A stretch of DNA of 64,000 bases from UMGS1908 sp045655005 (GTDB lineage Bacteria > Bacillota > Clostridia > Christensenellales > UBA1242), in NCBI GenBank assembly GCA_045655005.1, contig JAZOOJ010000001.1, positions 1 to 64,000 of the forward strand, read 5' to 3'. How positions within the stretch are numbered: position 1 is the stretch's first letter; each line of letters opens with the position of its first letter. Below the pieces are notes generated by a model. It did no database searches. It was not told the origin of the DNA and saw nothing but the letters and a program-made list of their open reading frames with translations. Shown piece after piece: positions 54,044-62,333 of the stretch. Made by a program: the position numbers and the translations under genes.

Positions 54044-55150
54044 ATGCTAAGTGAGCGAAAGAAAAAAATCTTGCAAGCGGTTATTGATGAAAATATTAAA
54101 AGTGCAGAACCTATTTCAAGTAAGGAATTACAAACCAAATATTTTGATTCGGTATCAAGTGCAACAATCAGAAATGAATTGATGGGGCTGGAAGAACTTG
54201 GGTATTTGTCGCACCCGCACACATCAAGTGGCAGGGTTCCAACGGCAACCGGTTTTAAAAAGTATATTGAAGAATTGATGCCAGAAAGACGTTTAACCGA
54301 AAAAGAAATTGAACATTTGGAAGCAAGTTTTAATAAAAAGATTGACGGCCTTGAAGACTTGGTATCATTAACTGCAAAATCTATTTCAGAGGTTACGACC
54401 TTAGCGTCGGTAGTTTATATGGGCGTTACCGGAGATGCATCTATTGAAGGAATTAAACTTTTAAAACTAACCGATGACAGTTGTTTGGTTGTAATTGTTA
54501 CCGACCTTGGGGTTATACGTGATATTACAATTCAAATTCCACCAAACGTATCTGACGAGGATTGTATAACGGCGGGCAAGATTTTAACTGAATCGATTGC
54601 GGGAAGAACAATTGCCGAACTTAAAGATGGCCGACGACTGAATGAAGAGGTAATGCAAAGTCTTGATAATTATCGTATGTTTTTTGATTTGATTATCGAA
54701 GCACTTAAGTCAAGGGAAGATAAACCGGTTGTTAGATATGGCGGAGCATCAAAACTTCTTGAGCAACCAGAGTACAAATCTATTGAAAAAGCACAAAAAG
54801 CGATGACTATTTTTGAGAATAAAGAGATATTAACTCCGTTAATTGAAAGTGGGAATGACTTAGAAATAAGCATAAGTGTTGGTGCAAATGAAGATGAAGA
54901 TTGTTCGGTTGTGTCTGCGACTTATAAGATAAACGGCAAAAATGTTGGACGTGCGGGTGTTATTGGGCCTGTCAGAATGGACTACGCAAAGGCAGTTTCT
55001 GTTCTTCGAGAAATTAATCAGACGATTGAAAAAAATGTTGACTTTGTTGGATTAAAACCTAAAAATAAACATTCGATTGAAGACCGAAAGTTTTTAGATG
55101 GCAAAATCGATAAACAAGATAAAAAGGAGAAGACTAACAAAAATGAGTGA
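54044..55150 (+). CDS. hrcA: Heat-inducible repressor HrcA
   Basis: 368 aa repressor of the dnaK operon that binds CIRCE. N-terminal winged helix MLSERKKKILQAVIDENIKSAEPISS, SATIRNELMGLEELGYLSHPHTSSGRVPT, then the GAF-like domain and the C-terminal dimerisation part with IGPVRMDYAKAVSVL. The binding site lies just upstream, so it is autoregulated; function is known to depend on GroE in relatives. AAGGAAGGTGAG precedes the ATG. Overlaps grpE by eight bases. Confidence 0.97.
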   Translation: MLSERKKKILQAVIDENIKSAEPISSKELQTKYFDSVSSATIRNELMGLEELGYLSHPHTSSGRVPTATGFKKYIEELMPERRLTEKEIEHLEASFNKKIDGLEDLVSLTAKSISEVTTLASVVYMGVTGDASIEGIKLLKLTDDSCLVVIVTDLGVIRDITIQIPPNVSDEDCITAGKILTESIAGRTIAELKDGRRLNEEVMQSLDNYRMFFDLIIEALKSREDKPVVRYGGASKLLEQPEYKSIEKAQKAMTIFENKEILTPLIESGNDLEISISVGANEDEDCSVVSATYKINGKNVGRAGVIGPVRMDYAKAVSVLREINQTIEKNVDFVGLKPKNKHSIEDRKFLDGKIDKQDKKEKTNKNE

Positions 55151-55700
55151 AAAGAAAAAATCAAAGGCAAGCGAAAGTAAGGACGAACATCTTTCAGAAG
55201 AAACCGAAGTTTTAGACATCACAACAATGGCTGAATTTAACAGAATGAAAGAAGAATTGTTCTTAGCAAAAGAAGCCGCAAAAGAAAGTATGGAAATGGT
55301 TAAAAACTTTAAAATGGACGTTGACCGTATTAAAGAAAGAGCGGAGTCTTTAAATGTTCAATTAACAGAAAAACTTACTATTGAACTAGCAAAGAAGTTA
55401 TTCCCAATACTTGATAACTTTGAAAAATCTCTTAAACACATTTCTAGCGATGCAGACAGGCAAGGTGTAGAGATGATTTACAAATCAATTAAAAAAGCGT
55501 TAGAGGATATGGGCGTATATGAAGCAGAAGTTGCTTATGCAGTATTTGACCCAGAGAAAATGGAAGCAATTGCAACCGTTCATACTGACAACGAAGACAA
55601 ACAAGGTATGGTTTGTGAGGTAATCAGAACGGGTTATTTCTATGAACCATCAGATAAAGTTATAAGATATACCCAAGTTGCGGTATACACAACAGATTAG
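55143..55700 (+). CDS. grpE: Nucleotide exchange factor GrpE
   Basis: 185 aa. Charged N-terminus, long dimerisation helix (residues about 30-90) and the beta-wing domain with GVEMIYKSIKKALEDMGV and YEPSDKVIRYTQVAVY. It releases ADP from DnaK. Start ATG 55143, overlapping the end of hrcA in ATGAGTGA, with AAAAAGGAG upstream; an earlier in-frame ATG at 55098 lies inside hrcA and is rejected. Confidence 0.95.
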   Translation: MSEKKKSKASESKDEHLSEETEVLDITTMAEFNRMKEELFLAKEAAKESMEMVKNFKMDVDRIKERAESLNVQLTEKLTIELAKKLFPILDNFEKSLKHISSDADRQGVEMIYKSIKKALEDMGVYEAEVAYAVFDPEKMEAIATVHTDNEDKQGMVCEVIRTGYFYEPSDKVIRYTQVAVYTTD

Positions 55701-55739
55701 TCAAAACAAAAAAATATATATAAAGGGGAAATAAAAATT

Positions 55740-57542
55740 ATGGGAAAAATTATAGGAATTGACTTAGGAACAACTAACTCATGCGTAGCGGTTATGGAAG
55801 GTGGCGAACCAGCTGTAATCCCTAACGCAGAAGGAAGCCGTACAACTCCATCGGTTGTAGGATTTTCAAAAGATGGTGAAAGACTTGTTGGACAAGTTGC
55901 TAAGCGTCAAGCAGTAGCAAATGCTGACAATACAATCATCTCAATCAAAAGAGATATGGGCTCAGACAAAAAAGTTCACGCAGGAGGAAAAGATTACAGC
56001 CCACAAGAAATCTCTGCTATGATTTTAGGAAAATTAAAGGCAGATGCTGAAAAATATCTTGGACAAAAGGTAACACAAGCGGTTATTACTGTTCCAGCAT
56101 ATTTCACAGACTCTCAACGTCAAGCAACAAAAGACGCTGGTAAAATTGCAGGTCTTGAAGTTTTAAGAATTATCAACGAACCAACCGCAGCGGCACTTTC
56201 ATATGGTTTAGATAAACTTGACAGTGCAAGCCAAAAGGTATTGGTTTATGACCTTGGTGGTGGTACATTTGGTATTTCTGTATTAGAAATCTCTGATGGC
56301 GTATTCCAAGTTTTAGCAACCGCAGGTAACAACAAACTTGGTGGAGATGACTTTGATGAAAGAATTATGAATTACCTAATTGACGAATTTAAAAAGTCAG
56401 AAGGCATTGATTTAAGTAAAGATAAAATGGCTATGCAAAGACTTAAAGAGGCGTCTGAAAAGACAAAGATTGAACTTTCAGGTTGCTCTAAGAGTACTGT
56501 AAGTCTTCCATTTATCACCGCAGACGCAAGCGGACCAAAACACTTAGAAATTGATTTAACAAAGGCAAAATTTGAAAGCCTAATTGAAGACTTGGTTGAA
56601 CAAACAATCACACTTACTAAAAAGGCTATGGCTGATGCAAAACTTGAAAAGAGCGACATCGCTAAAATCATTATGGTTGGTGGCTCAACTCGTGTACCTA
56701 TGGTAATTGATAAAGTTCGTGATTATCTTGGCAAAGAACCATTTACTGGAATCAACCCAGACGAATGTGTTGCAATTGGTGCAGCCGTTCAAGGTGGCGT
56801 ACTTGGTGGAGATGTAAAAGACGTATTACTTCTTGACGTTACACCACTAAGCCTTGGTATTGAAACAATGGGTGGAGTATTCACAAAACTTATTGAAAGA
56901 AACACGACAATTCCAGCAAAGAAATCACAAGTATTCTCAACCGCAGCAGATAATCAACCAGGTGTTGATATTCACGTACTTCAAGGTGAAAGAGAACTTG
57001 CAGCATATAATAAAACTCTTGGAAGATTTGAACTTACCGGAATTCCACCAGCACCAAGAGGTGTTCCACAAATCGAAGTTACATTTGACATCGATGCAAA
57101 TGGTATCGTTCATGTAAGTGCAAAAGACTTAGGAACTGGAAAATCGCAAGATATTACAATTACTGCATCAAGCAACTTGTCTGATGATGAAATTGACAAG
57201 GCTGTTAAAGAGGCTGAACAATATGCAGAAGAAGACAAGAAGAGAAAAGAAGTTGTTGATACTAAAAACAGTCTTGACCAAATGATTGCTGGTATTGAAA
57301 AGGTTATGAAAGACAGTGGCGATAAACTAAGTGAAGAAGATAAGACAAAGTTAACCGGTGAGATGGAAAGTGCAAAAGACGTTTACAAAAACAGCGACGA
57401 TATTGAAAAACTTAAAGAGGCATTAGATAATTTAACAAAGGTATCAAATGAAATCTTTACAAAACTTTATCAAAACGCTAATCCAAATCCAAACGGAGAT
57501 GCAAACGCTGACGGCTCAAACCCAGACGGTCAAAACAACTAA
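55740..57542 (+). CDS. dnaK: Chaperone DnaK
   Basis: 600 aa Hsp70. Phosphate 1 is GIDLGTTNSCVAVMEGG, then VPAYFTDSQRQATKDAG, NEPTAAALSYG; phosphate 2 reads YDLGGGTFGISVLEI, where nearly all Hsp70 proteins have GGGTFD. Substrate-binding domain (DVTPLSLGIETMGGVF) and helical lid are complete; the C-terminal tail is Asn/Gly/Asp-rich. AAAGGGG precedes the ATG. In operon with hrcA, grpE and dnaJ. The changed residue, Gly178 (56271-56273), is notable because the Asp at this place (Asp206 of bovine Hsc70) contacts the nucleotide-bound ions. Confidence 0.97.
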   Translation: MGKIIGIDLGTTNSCVAVMEGGEPAVIPNAEGSRTTPSVVGFSKDGERLVGQVAKRQAVANADNTIISIKRDMGSDKKVHAGGKDYSPQEISAMILGKLKADAEKYLGQKVTQAVITVPAYFTDSQRQATKDAGKIAGLEVLRIINEPTAAALSYGLDKLDSASQKVLVYDLGGGTFGISVLEISDGVFQVLATAGNNKLGGDDFDERIMNYLIDEFKKSEGIDLSKDKMAMQRLKEASEKTKIELSGCSKSTVSLPFITADASGPKHLEIDLTKAKFESLIEDLVEQTITLTKKAMADAKLEKSDIAKIIMVGGSTRVPMVIDKVRDYLGKEPFTGINPDECVAIGAAVQGGVLGGDVKDVLLLDVTPLSLGIETMGGVFTKLIERNTTIPAKKSQVFSTAADNQPGVDIHVLQGERELAAYNKTLGRFELTGIPPAPRGVPQIEVTFDIDANGIVHVSAKDLGTGKSQDITITASSNLSDDEIDKAVKEAEQYAEEDKKRKEVVDTKNSLDQMIAGIEKVMKDSGDKLSEEDKTKLTGEMESAKDVYKNSDDIEKLKEALDNLTKVSNEIFTKLYQNANPNPNGDANADGSNPDGQNN

Positions 57543-57568
57543 AATTAGTTAAATAAATTAAATTTTTA

Positions 57569-57612
57569 AAGGGCGACTGACAAATACAAAAATTGTTTTG
57601 CTGGTTGCCCTT
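57569..57612 (+). terminator. Hairpin between dnaK and dnaJ
   Basis: AAGGGCGAC (57569-57577) / GTTGCCCTT (57604-57612), one G-U pair, with no T run after it. More likely an mRNA stability or partial-attenuation element than a full terminator. Confidence 0.5.
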
Positions 57613-57637
57613 AATATCATAAAAAGGAAAAACAAAG

Positions 57638-58780
57638 GTGGCAAATAATAAAAATTATTATGACATATTGGGAGTAAGCAAAAACGCAAGCGATGACGAA
57701 ATTAAGTCAGCCTACCGAAGTCTTGCAAAAAAATATCACCCAGACTTAAATCCAGGCGACGCAAGTTGTGCTGAAAAATTAAAAGAAGTCAACGAAGCCT
57801 ATTCGGTATTAAGTGACAAGCAAAAACGTTCTAACTACGACCAATTTGGATCAGCAGAAGGTTTTGCAGGGGCTTCCGGTGGCGGATTTGGTGGCTTTGG
57901 AGATTTTGCTAATGGATTTGGTGGCTTCGGTGATATTTTTGGTGATATGTTCAGCGGAATGTTCGGTGGTGGTGGAAGGAGTCAAAGGAACTCTGGACCT
58001 GCACCAATTCAAGGTGCTGACATTGATGTAAAGGTTAATATTTCATTTAAAGAAAGTTGTTTTGGAACCAAAAGAACCATTAAAGTTACAAGGAATGAAA
58101 GTTGTTCGGCTTGTAAAGGCACGGGTGCTAAAAATGGCACAGAGTTTGAAACGTGTTCGTCGTGTAGAGGTAGTGGCAGAGTCCGTGTTACACGCAATAC
58201 CATACTTGGACAAATGGTTACCGAACAGGCTTGCACAGATTGTGGTGGAAGTGGTAAAAAGATTAAAGCCAAGTGTGATGCTTGTTCAGGTAAGGGTTAC
58301 AATCGTGGAACCAAAGAGATTGAAGTTTCAATCCCTGGTGGCATAGAGCAAGGTCAAGTTCTTTATCTTCGTGGACAAGGCGAGGCGGGGAAAAATGGCG
58401 GACCTGCTGGCGACATACGAATTATAATTACTATTGAACCAAGTCGAATTTATACTCGCCAAGGAGCAGATTTATTCGTTGAAATGCCAATTCCGTTTAC
58501 ACTTGCATTAAGTGGCGGAACGGTTGATTTACCGTTGGTAGATGGCGGAGTTTATAAACTTGTAATCCCAGAACTTACTCAACCAAATAGCGTCCTTACA
58601 ATTCGTGGCAAGGGGGCAAAGGTGTTAAATAGGGATAATTATGGCTCAATCTATGTTAAAGTTATAGTGGAAATGCCAAAATCGCTTTCGAAAGACCAAA
58701 AACGAAAATTGCAAGAAATTGCAGATGATTTTGAGAAAAGAGATTTCCCAAAGTCTTACGATTTCACAAAAAAGATGTAA
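57638..58780 (+). CDS. dnaJ: Chaperone DnaJ
   Basis: 380 aa Hsp40. J domain with KKYHPDLNPG, Gly/Phe-rich linker (residues about 75-115), four zinc motifs CSACKGTG, CSSCRGSG, CTDCGGSG and CDACSGKG, then the two C-terminal substrate domains. The start is GTG 57638 with AAAAAGGA upstream, matching the normal N-terminus. Last gene of the heat-shock operon. Confidence 0.97.
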   Translation: MANNKNYYDILGVSKNASDDEIKSAYRSLAKKYHPDLNPGDASCAEKLKEVNEAYSVLSDKQKRSNYDQFGSAEGFAGASGGGFGGFGDFANGFGGFGDIFGDMFSGMFGGGGRSQRNSGPAPIQGADIDVKVNISFKESCFGTKRTIKVTRNESCSACKGTGAKNGTEFETCSSCRGSGRVRVTRNTILGQMVTEQACTDCGGSGKKIKAKCDACSGKGYNRGTKEIEVSIPGGIEQGQVLYLRGQGEAGKNGGPAGDIRIIITIEPSRIYTRQGADLFVEMPIPFTLALSGGTVDLPLVDGGVYKLVIPELTQPNSVLTIRGKGAKVLNRDNYGSIYVKVIVEMPKSLSKDQKRKLQEIADDFEKRDFPKSYDFTKKM

Positions 58781-58782
58781 AT

Positions 58783-58828
58783 AAAAAGGTTGCCTTTAAT
58801 GTATAGGGCGACCTTTTCATATTTTTTT
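58783..58828 (+). terminator. Terminator of the heat-shock operon
   Basis: AAAAGGTTGCC / GGGCGACCTTTT around TTTAATGTATA, then a T-rich tail ending in seven T. Confidence 0.85.
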
Positions 58829-58852
58829 GCAAATTATCATATTTTGTAATAT

Positions 58853-59464
58853 ATGGCATTTTTTAAACCCCAAGACATCAAACAGTTTGTAATAACTAAC
58901 AAAATTTTATTTTTAATTTCTTTTTTATTCATTATTATAGGAATTGCAATAGGTGTCATCGTTGAAATCAAAACAACCGATACTTTGACCATATTTGCAA
59001 GTTCGACAGCGTCGTTGACCGATATTATAACAGGTGATTACAGTGCAGGAACGCTATTTTTAAATTGCTTTAAGAAGGTATTTCTAGCAGTCATTATTTT
59101 GTTTGTGTTTAGTTTGACGAAATTTACAAGTTTTCTAAACTATATTTACCTAGCATACCAAGGAATGCTTGTGTCGGCAACTGCGACGAATTTAATATAT
59201 TTAAATGGGTTAACGGGTGCGTTAAACGTCGTCTTATTTACAATTCCGGTAAACCTTATAAATCTTATAATTATAGCATATGCTTCAAGTTTATTTATTA
59301 AACGCAGAGAATATCAAAAGACGTATAATAAAGCATTTTTAGGTTCATTCTCAGCCTATTTAGGGCAATTTGTAGGGCTTATTATAGGGATTGTTTTGGC
59401 GTCGGCGATATATGGGGTTATTTATCCAATACTACTTCGTTCAATCGTTGTAATAAGTTACTAA
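58853..59464 (+). CDS. SpoIIM-like membrane protein
   Basis: 203 aa with about five or six membrane helices, starting just after a short polar N-terminus; the layout and residues (ILFLISFLFIIIGIAIGVIVE, FLNYIYLAYQGMLVSATATNL, FLGSFSAYLGQFVGLIIGIV) fit the SpoIIM/DUF95 group. SpoIIM proper acts with SpoIID and SpoIIP in peptidoglycan remodelling during engulfment. No ribosome site precedes the ATG. CATATTTT at 838-845 of this kilobase (58838-58845) with ATATTT 13 bases upstream roughly fits a SigE-type promoter, which would make a nearly leaderless transcript. The family call is moderate. Confidence 0.55.
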   Translation: MAFFKPQDIKQFVITNKILFLISFLFIIIGIAIGVIVEIKTTDTLTIFASSTASLTDIITGDYSAGTLFLNCFKKVFLAVIILFVFSLTKFTSFLNYIYLAYQGMLVSATATNLIYLNGLTGALNVVLFTIPVNLINLIIIAYASSLFIKRREYQKTYNKAFLGSFSAYLGQFVGLIIGIVLASAIYGVIYPILLRSIVVISY

Positions 59465-59468
59465 AAAG

Positions 59469-59510
59469 TAAAACCACCTGTTGTAACTTGCCAACAAGTG
59501 GTTTTATTTT
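59469..59510. terminator. Bidirectional terminator
   Basis: AAAACCACCTGTTG / CAACAAGTGGTTTT, one mismatch, around TAACTTGC. Lies between two convergent genes. Confidence 0.85.
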
Positions 59511-59522
59511 GCCTAAAATTAT

Positions 59523-59831
59523 TTAGGCTGATTGACGACGACCTTCATTATACTTGTCAAACACAGCGATTTTTGTTTCTCTGTCTGGCACCGCACACAG
59601 GCAAGGTAAATTTTCGCTGTTGTAGCGAATCCCAAAAACCATTACCTTGTTTGGTTGTGCGTTAGGGAAGTCAATCGGAGGCTTTACAATTGCATAATTG
59701 TTATTTTTGTGTTTGATTAGGTCAAGAATAGACAAGGAATACTTTTTGCCGTCCTTTCCCCTAAGCATAACATTATTATCCCTGCTGGCTTTAAGACCTG
59801 CAAGAATTGCTTTTTGCTCTTTTTCTTCCAT
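59523..59831 (-). CDS. DUF1292-like small protein
   Basis: 102 aa. The pattern LRGKDGKKYSLSILDLIKHK, then YAIVKPP, VMVFGIRYNSENLPCLCAV and TKIAVFDKYNE follows the beta-strand plan of DUF1292 (YrzB) proteins, which are small, cytoplasmic and uncharacterised. AAGGGGG lies about 11 bases before the ATG. It has a good promoter and a leader of about 70 nt with a CTGAATT / AATTCAG hairpin. Convergent with the SpoIIM-like gene. Confidence 0.6.
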   Translation of the reverse strand: MEEKEQKAILAGLKASRDNNVMLRGKDGKKYSLSILDLIKHKNNNYAIVKPPIDFPNAQPNKVMVFGIRYNSENLPCLCAVPDRETKIAVFDKYNEGRRQSA

Positions 59832-59908
59832 TAATTGTTGTCCCCCTTAAAAATCTTTGCAATAGAAATGCTGAATTAATTTAAAATTCAGTAAACTATT
59901 GTAATGAA

Positions 59909-59937
59909 AGTATAACATAATAATAAGCAAAAATCAA
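59909..59937 (-). promoter_or_regulatory. Promoter of the DUF1292-like gene
   Basis: On the minus strand TTGATT (complement of 59932-59937), 17-base spacer, TATACT (complement of 59909-59914) preceded by TGT. Confidence 0.7.
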
Positions 59938-60011
59938 TATCTAAGCCAAAAATTGATTAATATAAGTTTTGTGTTAAAGATAAATAAACGCAATTTCAAA
60001 GACTGAAATTG

Positions 60012-60040
60012 TTGACTAAGTGGTAGGTTTATGGTAATAT
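60012..60040 (+). promoter_or_regulatory. Promoter of the holB operon
   Basis: TTGACT (60012-60017), 17-base spacer, TGG-TAATAT (60035-60040). Confidence 0.7.
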
Positions 60041-60067
60041 AAAAGGTGATTATAAGCACTGGGAGAT

Positions 60068-61063
60068 GTGTGGAAAGATTTTATGTTAGACCAATATATA
60101 GTTAAATCAAAAAGTTTTATAAATCTTTGCAATGATTGTAAAAAAGACAAAATGCCACATGCTGTAATGCTTGTGTCAAGCGATGGAGTATATGCTGAAA
60201 AATATGCGGAAAATCTTGCAAAATTGTTGCTATGTGGCAACAAAATTGATGGTTGTTTTTGCAATGAATGCAATGTATGCAACAATGTTCAAAAAGGTGT
60301 CCACCCAGATGTTATAAGGTTTGGGAAAGACGATACAATTTCAAGTGAAGACGCCAGTAAGATTATTGACAGTGTTATAATCGGTCCATATTCAGCCGAA
60401 AGAAAGGTATATATTTTATATAACTATGATAATGTTAATAAGACGGTCGAAAATAAACTTTTAAAAACCTTAGAAGAACCACCAAGTTATTGTACATTTA
60501 TCTTAGTTGTAAAAAATGTAAATAAACTTTTACAGACAACACTAAGCCGAACAAGAAAACTTTATTTAGAGGGGCTTTCGATTGAACAATTAACCAATAT
60601 ATTGCAGAAAAAGAATGTGGAAGATGCAGAACTTGTAGCAATTCAGTCTTGTGGCAGTTTGGGAAAAGCGGAAAATTATTCAAAAAACAACGATGCAAAA
60701 CTAATTATGAATTTTGTGTCAGGGTGTCTGATAAATATGAATGATACAACTTCGATTGTTGAGTATGCCTTAAAGTTTGAAGAATTTTCCAATCAATTTG
60801 AAGATGTTATTAACACTTTTGCATTAGTCGCTTTTGACGCTTTAAAGGTTAAGGTAGGTGTATTAAATTTAGTAGATAATAAACTAAATATTGACAAAAT
60901 AAAAAAAATTGCTGAAAATATCTCTATAACGGCATTAACAAAAATTATAGAGCAGACTTATAAAGCAAAAGAAATGAAAGATGCAAATGTAGTTGTTCAA
61001 AATATAATAGACCAATTTTTATTAAAAATTGTGGAGGTAAAATTAAAGTGCAGGACGAGATAG
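60068..61063 (+). CDS. holB: DNA polymerase III delta prime subunit
   Basis: 331 aa clamp-loader subunit. The start of the AAA+ fold is FINLCNDCKKDKMPHAVMLV; the P-loop is degenerate (SSDGVYAEKYAE), as expected for delta prime, and the zinc module CGNKIDGCFCNECNVC follows. LLKTLEEPPSYCTFIL and QTTLSRTRKLYLEG match the SRC-type region. Two starts are possible: GTG 60068 right after GGGAG, or ATG 60083. First gene of a run with ricT, as in Bacillus (holB-yaaT). Confidence 0.9.
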   Translation: MWKDFMLDQYIVKSKSFINLCNDCKKDKMPHAVMLVSSDGVYAEKYAENLAKLLLCGNKIDGCFCNECNVCNNVQKGVHPDVIRFGKDDTISSEDASKIIDSVIIGPYSAERKVYILYNYDNVNKTVENKLLKTLEEPPSYCTFILVVKNVNKLLQTTLSRTRKLYLEGLSIEQLTNILQKKNVEDAELVAIQSCGSLGKAENYSKNNDAKLIMNFVSGCLINMNDTTSIVEYALKFEEFSNQFEDVINTFALVAFDALKVKVGVLNLVDNKLNIDKIKKIAENISITALTKIIEQTYKAKEMKDANVVVQNIIDQFLLKIVEVKLKCRTR

Positions 61064-62145
61064 AAGTTGTAGGTATTAAATATAAACAAAATTCAAAGAT
61101 ATATTATTTTAATCCAAGAAATTTAGATTTAGAGATAAATGATGAAGTCTTAGTTGATACTGCAAACGGAGTAGTAAATGCAATAGTTGCAATGAAAGCA
61201 AAAAAGGTGTCAAAATCTGAAATTGAAGAACCGTTAAAAAATGTAATCAGAAAGTTGACAGACAAAGACCGATTGCAAATTGAAAGGAATAAAAAGCGTG
61301 CGGAAGAAAGTAAGCCGATTATAATGTCAAAGATTAATGCGCTTGGTCTTCCTATGAACTTGACAGATGTTGAGTATACATTTGATGAAGGCAAAGTTAC
61401 AATTTCTTACACAAGTGAAGACCGTGTGGATTTCAGAGAACTTTTAAAAGTTCTCGCAAGTACATTAAGGGTTAAAATTGAACTTAGGCAAATTAGTACA
61501 AGAGAAGAAGTTAAGTCGGTTGGGGCGTTGGGGCTTTGTGGCAGAGAGTGTTGTTGCACAAAGTTTTTAAATGAACCCGCTCATGTTGTCGTAAAAATGG
61601 CAAAATTACAAAATCTTTCAATGTCACCAACAAAGACAGGTGGTGCTTGTGGCAGAATGATGTGTTGTTTGGCTTACGAAGAATCTTTTTATAAAGAAAT
61701 GCAAGACAAAATGCCAAGAGTTGGTTCAAAGATTACAACTCCAGATGGTGAAGGCGTTGTGCAATATAATAACTTACTTAAAGGATTAGTTACCGTTAAG
61801 ATTTTTCAAAATGATGATAGTTATAAAATTCAAGAGTTTAGTTTAAAAGAACTTGGGCTTGAAATAGAAAATGAAATAGATGGTAACGAAATAAAGGAAA
61901 CACTGCAAAAAAGTGATAAAGAAAACGAACAGGTACAAAATTTAGTTGCCAATGAAACAGTAAATGAATATAATAATTTTATCGGTGAAGAAAAAAGTGT
62001 TGTTAAGTCAAATGAAGATCAGTCTGATGTAAAATCTCAAAACACTGACAGAAGCAAAGAACACAAAAACTTTAATCGAAAATTTGGTTTTAAGAAAAAC
62101 AAATTTAAAAACCAAAACAACAATCATAAAAAGGGAGAGAATTAA
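61048..62145 (+). CDS. ricT: PSP1 domain protein RicT
   Basis: 365 aa. The PSP1 domain covers residues about 60-210, with GALGLCGRECCCTKFL, the TGGACGRMMCCLAYE motif and the following LPRVGSKI-type end. RicT (YaaT) joins RicA and RicF in a complex with iron-sulphur clusters that helps RNase Y mature mRNA and affects sporulation and competence in Bacillus. The last 100 residues are Lys/Asn/Gln-rich and disordered. The start is GTG 61048 with GGAGG ten bases upstream, overlapping holB by 16 bases. Co-transcribed with holB and the ferredoxin. Confidence 0.9.
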   Translation: MQDEIEVVGIKYKQNSKIYYFNPRNLDLEINDEVLVDTANGVVNAIVAMKAKKVSKSEIEEPLKNVIRKLTDKDRLQIERNKKRAEESKPIIMSKINALGLPMNLTDVEYTFDEGKVTISYTSEDRVDFRELLKVLASTLRVKIELRQISTREEVKSVGALGLCGRECCCTKFLNEPAHVVVKMAKLQNLSMSPTKTGGACGRMMCCLAYEESFYKEMQDKMPRVGSKITTPDGEGVVQYNNLLKGLVTVKIFQNDDSYKIQEFSLKELGLEIENEIDGNEIKETLQKSDKENEQVQNLVANETVNEYNNFIGEEKSVVKSNEDQSDVKSQNTDRSKEHKNFNRKFGFKKNKFKNQNNNHKKGEN

Positions 62146-62146
62146 A

Positions 62147-62332
62147 ATGGCTTACAAAATTAGTGAAAAATGTATTTCTTGCGGAGCGTGTGCAGAAAAT
62201 TGCCCAGTTGGTGCAATTTCAATGGGAGAAGGTCAATTTGTAATTGATCCAGACAAATGCATTTCTTGTGGATTATGTGAAAGCGTTTGTCCAGTAAGTG
62301 CACCAGCACCAAATACAGATGATAATAACTAA
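62147..62332 (+). CDS. Small 2[4Fe-4S] ferredoxin
   Basis: 61 aa with two cluster motifs, CISCGACAENCP and CISCGLCESVCP, the classic clostridial ferredoxin arrangement. AAAGGGAGAG precedes the ATG and the gene starts right after the ricT stop codon. It carries electrons in the cytoplasm. In Bacillus the corresponding position between yaaT and yabB is not held by a ferredoxin; here it lies beside RicT, whose complex holds iron-sulphur clusters. Confidence 0.93.
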   Translation: MAYKISEKCISCGACAENCPVGAISMGEGQFVIDPDKCISCGLCESVCPVSAPAPNTDDNN

Positions 62333-62333
62333 T

